In this document: positions 26,322 through 34,581 of the stretch, in pieces
How the letters are laid out: every line of letters starts with the position of its first letter
Position numbering within the stretch: position 1 is the first letter of the stretch
DNA from: Pseudomonas sp. efr-133-TYG-5
GTDB lineage: Bacteria > Pseudomonadota > Gammaproteobacteria > Pseudomonadales > Pseudomonadaceae
Reading direction: 5' to 3'
DNA: 64,000 nucleotides
Assembly (NCBI RefSeq): GCF_030209175.1
Contig: NZ_JARVSM010000010.1
Coordinates: 124,001-188,000, forward strand
Translations under genes and position numbers: made by a program
Notes under the pieces: model-generated
Told to the model about the DNA's origin: nothing
The model's input: the letters and a program-made list of their open reading frames with translations, nothing else
The model's database searches: none

Positions 26322-27263
26322 ATGTCCCATTATTTCGACGAACATCATCGTCAACAGATCGAAACCCTGCGCCAGCGCTTCACCGCCCGCACCGAGTGGC
26401 CGACCTGGCTGCTGCTGATCGCGGTGTACGCCGGCTGGTTCGCCATTGTCCTGGGCAGCGGCTGGCTCGGTCGCGCCTGGAGCACGCTGTTGCTGGTTGT
26501 GCTGCTGGTGCTGTGGCTGTCGGTGCAGCACGAATTGCTGCACGGCCATCCGACGCGCTGGATTGGCTTCAACAAGGTCCTCGGCTACGCGCCATTCGCG
26601 GTGTGGTATCCCTACACCCTGTACCGCGACAGCCATCTGCAGCACCATCGCGACGAAGACTTGACCGTGCCCGGCGTCGACCCGGAAAGCCGTTACCTGA
26701 GCGCCGCGCGCTGGCAGGGCAGTTCGCTGTTCGAGCGCAGCCTGCACTGGCTGAACAAAACCGTGTGCGGGCGCTTTCTGTTCGGTGCGCCGCTGGCCTT
26801 GCTGGCGCTGGCCGGTGAACAGCTGCAGCGTCTGCAAAACGGTGAGCGCCAGGCCTGGCTGATGTGGCTGACTCACGGCCTGCTGACGTTGCTGATGTTG
26901 TTGTTCATTGCCCGCTACAGCGTGTTGCCGGTGTGGCATTACCTGCTGCTGATCAGCGTGCCGGCGCTGTCGATTGCGATGATCCGCTCCTACTATGAAC
27001 ATCGGCCGCACGCGCGACCAGAGCAGCGCACCGTGCTCAATGAAGCCGGCTGGCCGTGGCGCTGGTTGTTTCTCAACCTGAACTTTCATCTGGTCCATCA
27101 CGATTTGCCGGCGCTGGCCTGGTACGACTTGCCCAAGGCGTACTTCGCCCGCCGCGAGCAATGGCAGGCGCGCAGCGGTGGCTTCGTCGTGCAGGGCTAT
27201 GGGCAGTTGTGGCGGCAGCATGGCTTCAAGCCCATCGACAGCCCGCAACATCCCTTTCATTGA
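26322..27263 (+). CDS. Membrane fatty acid desaturase
   Basis: This 313-aa integral membrane protein has three histidine boxes of the di-iron desaturase/hydroxylase family: HELLHGHP near residue 69, SHLQHHRDED near 105 and FHLVHHDLP near 255. Hydrophobic segments lie near residues 28-65 and 186-220. It probably introduces double bonds or hydroxyls in acyl lipids; the position and substrate (lipid, acyl-CoA or carotenoid-like) are not readable. The next gene starts 23 bases after its stop, so they likely share a transcript. Confidence 0.85.
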   Translation: MSHYFDEHHRQQIETLRQRFTARTEWPTWLLLIAVYAGWFAIVLGSGWLGRAWSTLLLVVLLVLWLSVQHELLHGHPTRWIGFNKVLGYAPFAVWYPYTLYRDSHLQHHRDEDLTVPGVDPESRYLSAARWQGSSLFERSLHWLNKTVCGRFLFGAPLALLALAGEQLQRLQNGERQAWLMWLTHGLLTLLMLLFIARYSVLPVWHYLLLISVPALSIAMIRSYYEHRPHARPEQRTVLNEAGWPWRWLFLNLNFHLVHHDLPALAWYDLPKAYFARREQWQARSGGFVVQGYGQLWRQHGFKPIDSPQHPFH

Positions 27264-27286
27264 TCACTGCTGCCGGACGGACGCGC

Positions 27287-28078
27287 ATGAGCCAACTGTA
27301 TGCCGAACTGCTGATGTACATCGCCCCTGAGCCGATCCGCGCAGCCAATGAGCGCTGGCTCGGGCAGATCCTGCAACTCCTGGGGCACAGCCGCCTCGCT
27401 GGCGAAGGTCTGGCGCTGCCTGAACTCTGGCGTTCGCCCGCGCTGCTGCTGACCCAGACCTGCGGCTATCCATTGATGACCGCGTTGCGTGGTCAGGTGC
27501 GAATCGTCGGTCGACCGCGCTACGAATTGCCCGACGCCAGCGCCGGCCAGCATTGCAGCCTGATCCTCGCGCGGGCTGCTGATCCGCGCAAAAACCTCGC
27601 GGATTTTCGCGGCAGTCGCGCGGTCATCAACAGCGAAGATTCCAACAGCGGTATGAACCTGCTGCGTCAGCGCCTGGCGCCGCTGCATCAGGACGGCCGG
27701 TTCTTCGCCTCGGTGGCGCTCAGCGGCGGCCATCGCGAGAGCCTGCGCTGGCTGCGCGAGGAACGCGCCGATCTGGCGGCCATCGACAGCGTGACCTACG
27801 CCTATCTCGCCCACTACGCGCCTGCGGAAGTCAGCGCGCTGCGGGTGGTGACGCGCAGTGCGTTGAGTCCGACGCTGCCCTTCATCACGCAGGCCAATGC
27901 CAGCGATGAGCAGGTCGCGCAGTTGCGCGCGGTGATGAATCAAAGCTTGCAGCAATTGCCGCAGGTGGCACGAGTCCTCGGATTGCCGCAGGTGCTGCCG
28001 GCGAGCGAAAGCGACTATCGGATTCTGCTCGACTATCAGCAGGAGGCTGAGGACTCGGGCTATGCCCGCTTGCGTTGA
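27287..28078 (+). CDS. PhnD-like periplasmic-binding-fold protein without signal peptide
   Basis: This 263-aa protein (start MSQLYAELLMYIAPEP) matches the PhnD/phosphonate-type substrate-binding fold: LLLTQTCGYPLMTALRG near residue 49, ADPRKNLADFRGSRAVINS near 102, GHRESLRWLREERADLAAID and the C-terminal DYRILLDY. It has no signal peptide at this start, and no ABC permease or ATPase is next to it. It may be a cytoplasmic sensor-like or moonlighting member; function unknown. An upstream start would overlap the desaturase in another frame and adds no signal sequence. Confidence 0.75.
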   Translation: MSQLYAELLMYIAPEPIRAANERWLGQILQLLGHSRLAGEGLALPELWRSPALLLTQTCGYPLMTALRGQVRIVGRPRYELPDASAGQHCSLILARAADPRKNLADFRGSRAVINSEDSNSGMNLLRQRLAPLHQDGRFFASVALSGGHRESLRWLREERADLAAIDSVTYAYLAHYAPAEVSALRVVTRSALSPTLPFITQANASDEQVAQLRAVMNQSLQQLPQVARVLGLPQVLPASESDYRILLDYQQEAEDSGYARLR

Positions 28079-28110
28079 ATAACCGCTGCTGCGAACGCTG
28101 CCCGATACAG

Positions 28111-28172
28111 CAAATGTCTTATAGTTCTAAAACGAATATAAAAATGAAATTTAAATATTATTAATGCATAAG
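28111..28172 (+). promoter_or_regulatory. AT-rich promoter island ahead of the ECF sigma gene
   Basis: About 60 bases rich in A and T (aaacgaatataaaaatgaaatttaaa core) stand out in GC-rich surroundings, 65-125 bp before the sigma-factor ATG. Candidate -10 boxes TATAGT and TATAAA are present, but no single promoter can be assigned. Confidence 0.4.
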
Positions 28173-28236
28173 GCGCCTTGCTAGGATCGCGCCACCGGAC
28201 GACCGGACATTCAGCGACCCTCACTCAGGAGGCCCT

Positions 28237-28770
28237 ATGTCCGGCGCCGACCCATGTCATCGTCACTGCGTGGACGCCTTGTTCCGCGCGCATTACCGCT
28301 GGTTGTGCACACGCCTGCGCCGCCTTACCGGCGAGACGGCCAGTGCCGAAGACATCGCCGCCGAAACCTTCGTGCAACTGCTTCAGGCACCGGCGCTGAC
28401 CGCGATTCGCGAACCCCGCGCCTTGCTCACCCTTATTGCCCAGCGCCTGCTGTATCAAGCCTGGCGGCGTGCCGCGATGGAGCGCAGGCATCGCCAGCAA
28501 CTGGCGCATGACGGCGATCACGGCGCTTCCCCCGAAGAACTGACGCACCTGGCCCAGACCCTCAAGCGCCTGGATCACAGCCTGCAGCGCCTGCCGGGCA
28601 AAGTGCGCTCGACCTTTCTGCTGGCGCGGATCGACGGCCTGACCTACCCGCAGATCGCCGCCGAACTGGGCATTTCCCAGCGTTCGGTGAGCGTTTACAT
28701 GAGCCGTTCCCAAGCGTTGTGCGACCGCCACAGCGCCAACCAATTCCTACACGACAAGAGGTCTGCATGA
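28237..28770 (+). CDS. ECF RNA polymerase sigma factor (FecI-like)
   Basis: This 177-aa sigma-70-family protein shows region 2 (LFRAHYRWLCTRLRRLTG and AEDIAAETFVQLL, residues 9-45) and region 4 (QRLPGKVRSTFLLARIDGLTYPQIA and LGISQRSVSVYMSRS, near 115-165). The region 2/4 style is that of FecI-like iron-starvation sigma factors. Unlike typical members, no fecR-type anti-sigma gene or TonB receptor follows. Instead its stop overlaps the start of a solute-binding-protein gene (ATGA at 28767). AGGAGG precedes the ATG. Targets and signal are unknown. Confidence 0.85.
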   Translation: MSGADPCHRHCVDALFRAHYRWLCTRLRRLTGETASAEDIAAETFVQLLQAPALTAIREPRALLTLIAQRLLYQAWRRAAMERRHRQQLAHDGDHGASPEELTHLAQTLKRLDHSLQRLPGKVRSTFLLARIDGLTYPQIAAELGISQRSVSVYMSRSQALCDRHSANQFLHDKRSA

Positions 28771-29780
28771 GATCGATCAAAACCCTGCTCGGCAGTTCGC
28801 TGCTGGCCCTGACGCTGTTCACCGGTCACGCCGTGGCGGCGGAGAAAACCGCGCCGATCCACTTCGCTGACATCACCTGGGAAAGCGGCAGCTTCATCAC
28901 CGAAGTGCTGCGCCTGATTGTCGAGAAAGGCTACGGCTACCCGACCGACACGCTGCCGGGCAGCACGGTCAGCCTGGAAGCGGCGCTGGCCAGAAATGAT
29001 ATCCAGGTGATCGGCGAAGAGTGGGCCGGGCGCAGTCCGGCCTGGGTCAAGGCGGCTGCCGAAGGCAAAGTGTTCGGCCTCGGGGACACGGTCAAGGGCG
29101 CCACCGAAGGCTGGTGGGTGCCGGAGTACGTGATCAAGGGCGACCCCGAGCGCGGCCTCAAGCCACTGGCGCCGGAGCTGAAATCCGTCGCCGACCTGGC
29201 GCGCTACAAAGACGTGTTCCGCGACCCCGAAGACCCCAGCCGTGGGCGCTTCCTCAACAGCCCGACCGGTTGGACCTCGGAAATCGTCAACAGCCAGAAG
29301 CTCAAGGCGTATGCGCTGAATGACAGCTTCGTCAACTTCCGTACCGGTTCCGGCGCGGCGCTGGATGCCGAGGTGGCGTCGTCGATCAAGCGTGGCAAAC
29401 CGGTGCTGTTCTACTACTGGTCGCCGACGCCGCTGCTCGGCCGTTTCAAACTGGTGAAGCTGGAAGAGCCGCCGTTCGATGCCGAAGCCTGGAAGACCCT
29501 GGCCGATGCCAGCAACCCGCACCCGAAAGGCACGCGCTCGATGCCGGCGAGCCTGGCGATCGGCGTGTCGGCAGCGTTCAAGGCGCAGTATCCGGAGCTG
29601 GTGACGTTCTTTGAGCAGGTCGACCTGCCGATCGACCTGCTGAACCAGACCCTGGCCGGGATGAGCGAAAAACGTCAGCCACCGCGCCAGGTGGCCGAAG
29701 CGTTCCTGCGCGATCAGCCGCAGGTGTGGAAAGCCTGGTTGCCGGGCGACGTGGCGAGCAAAGTCAGCAGCAGTCTCTGA
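28767..29780 (+). CDS. ABC transporter substrate-binding protein, OpuAC/ProX-like
   Basis: This 337-aa exported protein has a signal peptide (MRSIKTLLGSSLLALTLFT, cleavage near GHAVA) and the glycine-betaine-type binding fold: IHFADITWESGSFITEVL near residue 30, GEEWAGRSPAW near 77, GATEGWWVPEYV near 102 and FYYWSPTPLLGRF near 215. The Trp/Tyr-rich pockets suggest a quaternary amine or similar cation. No permease or ATPase gene is adjacent, so it must use a transporter coded elsewhere, or act in sensing. Translational overlap with the sigma-factor gene implies linked function. Confidence 0.82.
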   Translation: MRSIKTLLGSSLLALTLFTGHAVAAEKTAPIHFADITWESGSFITEVLRLIVEKGYGYPTDTLPGSTVSLEAALARNDIQVIGEEWAGRSPAWVKAAAEGKVFGLGDTVKGATEGWWVPEYVIKGDPERGLKPLAPELKSVADLARYKDVFRDPEDPSRGRFLNSPTGWTSEIVNSQKLKAYALNDSFVNFRTGSGAALDAEVASSIKRGKPVLFYYWSPTPLLGRFKLVKLEEPPFDAEAWKTLADASNPHPKGTRSMPASLAIGVSAAFKAQYPELVTFFEQVDLPIDLLNQTLAGMSEKRQPPRQVAEAFLRDQPQVWKAWLPGDVASKVSSSL

Positions 29781-30309
29781 TACCGCTCAGGCGCTGCCAT
29801 AGGCGGCGATAGGAATGAGGTTGATGGTCAACCGCACACATTGCCGCCGAAGCAGCGCCTGCCGATGTCTGGCCCCGATCCTGGGCTGAACCGTTTCTCG
29901 TCCGAAAAACCCTCATTACTGGCCGACTAGTGGCCTTGCGCAAGGCTTTGCGCTGGCTATGCTCACAGCTAACTAACTATGTCGACCGCCATCTCAAGTA
30001 CGTCTCGGTTAGTTGCCGATCACAGCTGCCAGAGTGCGCAAACAAAGGCACCGGACACTGAACCAACAAGGAGCGTCATTTAAATGGAAGTTCTTCTGCA
30101 TGTTAGGGCTGGCCCGCCCGCGGGCTATCAAGAGAAGGATGTCTTGATTAGAGCGTCGCGACATGGACTCTCCGATTAACCATCATTTATCACCTGACAA
30201 CTTCCTCCCGTGGAGGAAGGCGTGTGCCTGTTCCATGGAACGTAGTGGTGGATTCTGAAAGACCTGAACTTTCATCAAATCAAAAGACCGCGCGGAAGGT
30301 GATACACAC
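29781..30309 (+). other. 529-bp intergenic region / structured leader of the PAS chemoreceptor gene
   Basis: There is no annotated gene here apart from a 31-codon frame at 30084. It holds several clear structures: a 14-bp palindrome gccttgcgcaaggc (29932-29945), an aactaac/gttagtt repeat (about 29970-30013), GCCGATCA at 30015-30022 resembling a FliA -10, hairpin cttcctcc-cgt-ggaggaag near 30204-30222, and the palindrome gttccatggaac near 30231-30242. The last two lie between ATCACC and GGTGGA, which could close a small multi-stem RNA. No known riboswitch consensus was matched by eye. Confidence 0.5.
30084..30179 (+). CDS. Possible 31-aa leader peptide
   Basis: ATG at 30084 with AAGGAG ten bases upstream opens a 31-codon frame (MEVLLHVRAGPPAG start, ends GLSD). 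The strong ribosome-binding site is the main support; composition is not distinctive. It could be a leader peptide, or the mark of a decayed gene. Low confidence. Confidence 0.25.
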   Translation: MEVLLHVRAGPPAGYQEKDVLIRASRHGLSD

Positions 30310-31629
30310 ATGTTCAACCTACATCACAAGGCCGACCTGCAGGAAATCGAACGCTTCAGTTGTGCCTTGACGCAGGCCAATGCCAGGTTGGCGGCGATCA
30401 GCCGCTCGATGGCGATGATCGAATTCACTCCCGAGGGCATCGTCCTCGACGCCAATGACAACTTCTGCAAGACCATGGGTTACAGCGCTGAAGAAGTGCG
30501 TGGCAAACATCACCGGATCTTTTGCGAGGAAGCGTTCTACCGCAGCGAGGAATACGCCAGATTGTGGCGCGACCTGGCCCGTGGCGAACCGATCAGCGGC
30601 ACGTTTCTGCGCCTGCACAAGAGCGGCCGGGAGATCTGGCTCGAAGCCAGTTACATGCCGGTGTATGGCCCGGACAAGCAGGTTCGCAGCGTGATCAAAG
30701 TAGCGTCGGATATCACCGACCGAATCAATAAAGAGCACGAAGAAGAAAACCTGTTGGCGGCCATCGGCCGGTCGATGGCGGTGATCGAGTTCACCCCCGA
30801 AGGCAATGTGATCACCGCCAATGAAAACTTCCTCAAGACCATGCAGTACTCGCTCAACGAAATCGTCGGCCATCACCACAGCCTGTTCTGCCACCGCGCC
30901 GAATCCGAGTCGGCGCAATACAAGGCGTTCTGGGCCTCGCTCAATCGCGGCGAATACCACTCGCACCGCTTCGAGCGCAAAAACAAGTCCGGGCAGACCG
31001 TTTACCTGGAAGCCTCTTACAACCCGCTGTTCGACGCCAAGGGGCGGCTGTACAAAGTGGTGAAGTTCGCCAGCGACATTACCCACCAGATGAATACTCT
31101 GCAGAACGCTGCGGAATCGGCCCACAGCACGTCGGTACAAAACGACGCCTGTGCGCAGAAAGGCTCACAGGTGGTGCAGCAGACGGTGCAGATCATTCAG
31201 GACATTTCCCGCGACCTCAACGAAGCGGCGCTGAGCATCGACGCCGTGAGCAAGCAGTCGGACATCATCGGCACCATCGTCCAGACCATCCGCGGGATTG
31301 CCGACCAGACCAACCTGCTGGCGCTCAATGCCGCGATCGAGGCGGCGCGTGCCGGCGAACACGGACGCGGTTTTGCGGTGGTGGCGGATGAGGTGCGCAG
31401 CCTGGCGGCGCGGACCAGCCAGGCGACCCTGGAGATCGTCGAAGTGGTGCGCAAGAACCACGATCTGTCGCTGAGCGCGGTGTCGAGCATGCAGTCGAGC
31501 CTGAGCCGAACCGGGCTCGGCGTGGAGCTGGCGAACGAGGCGGGGGAGGTGATCCTGGAGATTCAGCAGGGCTCGCGGCATGTGGTGGATGCGATCAGCC
31601 AGTTCAATGCGACGCTGCAACTGAACTAG
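30310..31629 (+). CDS. Soluble PAS-PAS chemoreceptor, BdlA-like
   Basis: This 439-aa protein has two PAS domains (about residues 28-140 and 150-262) and a shortened methyl-accepting signalling domain, and no membrane helix. Each PAS has the Aer/BdlA style: SMAMIEFTPEGIVLDANDNF and SMAVIEFTPEGNVITANENF, then WLEASYMPVYG / YLEASYNPLFD. The signalling tip is seen as QTNLLALNAAIEAARAGEHG near residue 340. BdlA of P. aeruginosa, with the same layout, drives biofilm dispersal in response to nutrients; that role is an inference here. A second copy of the same length lies at 60627-61946. Confidence 0.85.
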   Translation: MFNLHHKADLQEIERFSCALTQANARLAAISRSMAMIEFTPEGIVLDANDNFCKTMGYSAEEVRGKHHRIFCEEAFYRSEEYARLWRDLARGEPISGTFLRLHKSGREIWLEASYMPVYGPDKQVRSVIKVASDITDRINKEHEEENLLAAIGRSMAVIEFTPEGNVITANENFLKTMQYSLNEIVGHHHSLFCHRAESESAQYKAFWASLNRGEYHSHRFERKNKSGQTVYLEASYNPLFDAKGRLYKVVKFASDITHQMNTLQNAAESAHSTSVQNDACAQKGSQVVQQTVQIIQDISRDLNEAALSIDAVSKQSDIIGTIVQTIRGIADQTNLLALNAAIEAARAGEHGRGFAVVADEVRSLAARTSQATLEIVEVVRKNHDLSLSAVSSMQSSLSRTGLGVELANEAGEVILEIQQGSRHVVDAISQFNATLQLN

Positions 31630-31646
31630 CCACAACTCAACCTGGG

Positions 31647-31733
31647 GTGGGAGCGAGCCTGCTCGCGAAGTGGCCGGTCGGTCAACGTAGCGCCCGACTG
31701 ACCCAGCGCTTTCGCGAGCAGGCTCGCTCCCAC
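31647..31733. repeat. REP-type inverted repeat pair (gagcgagcctgctcgc class)
   Basis: Arms at 31647-31669 and 31711-31733 are perfect complements. They sit between the convergent chemoreceptor and the next reverse-strand gene. Confidence 0.85.
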
Positions 31734-31758
31734 GCTGGGTTTTTATGCAAGCTTCAGC

Positions 31759-32316
31759 TCACAGCGCGGCGAGAAACTTGTCCGCCAGCTTGTCGCTGTC
31801 CTTGACGTCATTGACGTTGTCTTTCTCCGATTGCGCCAGCTGCATCTTGTCCTGCAGGCGCTGGGCGATCTCTTTGCCGATGGCCAGTTGTTTCTCCGGC
31901 GGCATGGCCTGGATGTCGTCCTCGGTGATGCCCATCTCCTTGAGGATGCTGTCGCGCAGACGCTGCTGCGGCGACTTGCTCATGTAGTCCTTGAACTCGT
32001 CGGTGGCCGAGGTGCCGCTGCTCTTGGTCGACGTGGTGTCGGTGGCCTGCAGGTTGACCCGGGTCTTGGCGAACGCTTCGTCGACGTTGTCGCTGATCCG
32101 CGTGGCTTCGCTGACCTGCTGGGTGGCCAGTTGGGTCGCCGATTCCTGCACCTTGGCGCTGGCGTCCGCGGTTTGCGCCTGCGCCTGGTTCTGCAGGGTT
32201 TGCAGCATCGCGCCATGCAGTCCGCCTTGCAGGCCGGCTGCTGCCGTGGTGGTGGCGTCGTCATTGAGGTGCTTGGGCAGATGGATGATCTGCTGTTGTT
32301 TGGCACTGACCAGCAT
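31759..32316 (-). CDS. Conserved hypothetical protein, coiled-coil rich
   Basis: This 185-aa protein starts MLVSAKQQQIIHLPKH at the ATG at 32316. It is Gln/Ala/Thr-rich in the first half (QTLQNQAQAQTADASAKVQE) and charged in the second, with SKSPQQRLRDSILKEMGI and MPPEKQLAIGKEIAQRLQDK near residues 110-155. No signal peptide or membrane segment. Such small Ser/Thr/Gln-rich proteins are common in pseudomonads; I do not recognise a defined family. Confidence 0.72.
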   Translation of the reverse strand: MLVSAKQQQIIHLPKHLNDDATTTAAAGLQGGLHGAMLQTLQNQAQAQTADASAKVQESATQLATQQVSEATRISDNVDEAFAKTRVNLQATDTTSTKSSGTSATDEFKDYMSKSPQQRLRDSILKEMGITEDDIQAMPPEKQLAIGKEIAQRLQDKMQLAQSEKDNVNDVKDSDKLADKFLAAL

Positions 32317-32469
32317 GATGAATTGACCTGTAGGTAAAGGCAGACTGCGGTACCGGAGCAATTACCGTGCCCGTTGGCAAATGCGCGGTTTTTCAAGGGC
32401 TTGAGCCAACGCCGCCAGGGCACAGCGGTGATCCATTGCCGCGTGGCGGCAGCGGATCACCGCCGGCTG

Positions 32470-33894
32470 TCAGCGATGGGCGATGTTTTCCAGCGCCAGG
32501 TTGCGCGTGCGCGGGCCGAAGTAGCCGATGGTCAGCATCACGATCAGCATGCTGCTGACAATGAACGCGAGCACGCCCGGCGTGCCGAAGTGGTCGAGGA
32601 ACAGCCCGATCAACAGGCTGCTGAACACCGTCGACAAGCGACTGAACGAGTAGCAGAACCCCACCGCCCGGGCGCGGATGTTAGTCGGGAACAATTCACT
32701 CTGGTAGGAGTGATAACTGAAGCTCAGCCAGGCGTTGCAGAAGGTGATCATCACGCCGCAGAAAATCAGGCCGAAAGCGCTGGTCTGCAGGGCGAACAGC
32801 GTACCGAAGGTCATGGCGCCGAGGGCCGAGCCGACGATCTGCCATTTGTTCTCGAAGCGGTTGGCGAATTTGACGAACAGTAGCGGCCCGAGCGGGTAGG
32901 CGAGGGTGATGATGAAGGCATACATCAGGCTGTGGGTGACGCTGACCCCCTGGCCCGACAGCAGCGCCGGCAGCCAGTTGCCGAAGCCGAAGAAACCGAT
33001 GGCCTGGAACACATGGAACACGATCAGCATCAGCGCCCGCCGGCGGTAGGGCGGCTGCCAGATGTCAGCGAAGCGGCCCTTGCCTTCGACATCCACCGCA
33101 ACGGCTTCTGGCGCGTCCAGTGGTTGACGGTGATCTTTCTCGCAGCGTGCCTCGATGCCATCGAGAATCCGGTTCGCCTCGTCGAAACGGCCATGCTGGG
33201 CCAGCCAGCGCGGCGACTCCGGCAGCCGTTTGCGCAGCCACCAGATGAACAGCGCGAACACCGCGCTGGCGAGCACCACCCAACGCCAGCCGGACACCCC
33301 GAATGGCGCCTGCGGCACCAGCCACCACGACATCAACGCCACCGCCGGCACCGACAGGAACTGCACGAAAAACGCGAAAGCGAACGCCGAACTGCGCATG
33401 CGTTTGGGCACCAGTTCCGAGAGGTAGGCGTCGATGGTCACCAGTTCGATACCCAGGCCGATGCCGACCAGAAAACGCATGCAGATGATCCCCAGCGCTG
33501 AATCCTGGATGCCCATCAGCACCGTGGCCACCGTGTACCAGACCAGCGCGAAGGTGAAAATGGCACGGCGGCCGAAGCGATCCGCCAGTGGACTGAGCAG
33601 GCTGGCGCCGAGAAACAGACCGAGGAAGGTCGCCGAGGCAAACGCGGCCTGATCGGAAAAACCGAACACACCCTGGTTGCCGGTGGCAAAGAGACCGTCG
33701 CGGATCAGCCCGGGGCTGATGTAGGCGGTCTGGAACAAGTCGTACAGTTCGAAGAAACCACCGATCGACAGCAGCGCCACCAGCCGCCAGATCGTCGCGA
33801 CCGCGGGCAGGCGATCGATGCGGGCGGAAATCTGTGCGGCGCGGAGCGGGTCGATGCCGTCGCGTTGCGCGGCGGCGGGGGCGTGTGCAGTCAT
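32470..33894 (-). CDS. MFS transporter (sugar/organic-acid porter type)
   Basis: This is a 474-aa twelve-helix major facilitator from the ATG at 33894 (TGGA seven bases upstream); an ATG at 33906 is the alternative. The signature LLSPLADRFGRRAIFT near residue 95-110 and the loop GIGLGIELVTIDAYLSELVPKRMRS, split by helices, are typical of the sugar-porter/aromatic-acid group, with ESPRWLAQHGRFDEA near 220 at the central loop. Substrate is unknown. It stands alone between a hypothetical gene and the PACE gene. Confidence 0.8.
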   Translation of the reverse strand: MTAHAPAAAQRDGIDPLRAAQISARIDRLPAVATIWRLVALLSIGGFFELYDLFQTAYISPGLIRDGLFATGNQGVFGFSDQAAFASATFLGLFLGASLLSPLADRFGRRAIFTFALVWYTVATVLMGIQDSALGIICMRFLVGIGLGIELVTIDAYLSELVPKRMRSSAFAFAFFVQFLSVPAVALMSWWLVPQAPFGVSGWRWVVLASAVFALFIWWLRKRLPESPRWLAQHGRFDEANRILDGIEARCEKDHRQPLDAPEAVAVDVEGKGRFADIWQPPYRRRALMLIVFHVFQAIGFFGFGNWLPALLSGQGVSVTHSLMYAFIITLAYPLGPLLFVKFANRFENKWQIVGSALGAMTFGTLFALQTSAFGLIFCGVMITFCNAWLSFSYHSYQSELFPTNIRARAVGFCYSFSRLSTVFSSLLIGLFLDHFGTPGVLAFIVSSMLIVMLTIGYFGPRTRNLALENIAHR

Positions 33895-34019
33895 GGGCCG
33901 ATCCATTTTTTATTGATGGAAAAGCTTAGCCTGCTATCGGAAACCGATGATTGTGAATATCGGCGGCTTTGCGCAGAAAACTGCTGATTTTTTGCAATAT
34001 CTGCTTACCAATTAGCGAT

Positions 34020-34460
34020 TCATGCCGCAGGCGTCGGATCCGGCAGCGCCGAGGCCGGCAGACCGAACACGCGGTCGAACAGCCAGTTGAACGCGAACGT
34101 GTAGCAAGGAATGAACACGATCAGCGCCAGGTCCAGCAGGAAGGCCTGCACCAGGCTGATGTTCATCCACCAGGCGATCAGCGGGATCAGGAAAACGATC
34201 AGCGTCAACTGAAAGCCGACCGCGTGGGCGATGCGTCGTTTGACCGTACGGGTGCGCGACGTCTGCCGACTTTCCCAATGCTCGAACAGCGAGGTGTAGA
34301 TGAAATTCCAGGTTACCGCGATGGTGGTGATGATCACCGCCAGCGGCCCGGTGCTGCCCGGCGAGGTGCCGGACAGCAGCGCCAGTCCGAGGGCGGAGAA
34401 GGTCATGCCGATCACTTCGTAGAGCGACACATAGACCAGTTTGCGTTTGACGCCTTGCAT
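34020..34460 (-). CDS. PACE-family efflux transporter (AceI-like)
   Basis: This 146-aa protein has four membrane helices in two tandem bacterial-transmembrane-pair halves. Blocks: VYVSLYEVIGMTFSALGLAL (helix 1, with Glu at residue 15, the position functionally essential in AceI) and RIAHAVGFQLTLIVFLIPLIAWW (helix 3). PACE proteins export chlorhexidine, other biocides or short diamines such as cadaverine. It is divergent from a LysR gene 121 bases away, exactly as AceI is from AceR. A second such pair lies at 45.7-47.1 kb. Confidence 0.87.
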   Translation of the reverse strand: MQGVKRKLVYVSLYEVIGMTFSALGLALLSGTSPGSTGPLAVIITTIAVTWNFIYTSLFEHWESRQTSRTRTVKRRIAHAVGFQLTLIVFLIPLIAWWMNISLVQAFLLDLALIVFIPCYTFAFNWLFDRVFGLPASALPDPTPAA

Positions 34461-34581
34461 GACAATTGCCTCTTTTTTGACAGGAGAGGGCCAGCGGGGC
34501 TGGCAGAGGCGGCGAAAGATAGCTTCAATAGCGATGACAGAAAAAGTCAGAAGCTTTCAGGTTTATTGATAGGTCTCGCAC

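Noticed and set aside
29994..30022. FliA promoter for the chemoreceptor at 30310
   Set aside because: The -10 GCCGATCA is good, but TCAAG is two bases too far upstream for the usual spacing, so I did not annotate it as a promoter.
29781..30309. c-di-GMP or guanidine riboswitch in the long leader
   Set aside because: By eye I found no match to the conserved cores; the structure is reported only as unassigned.
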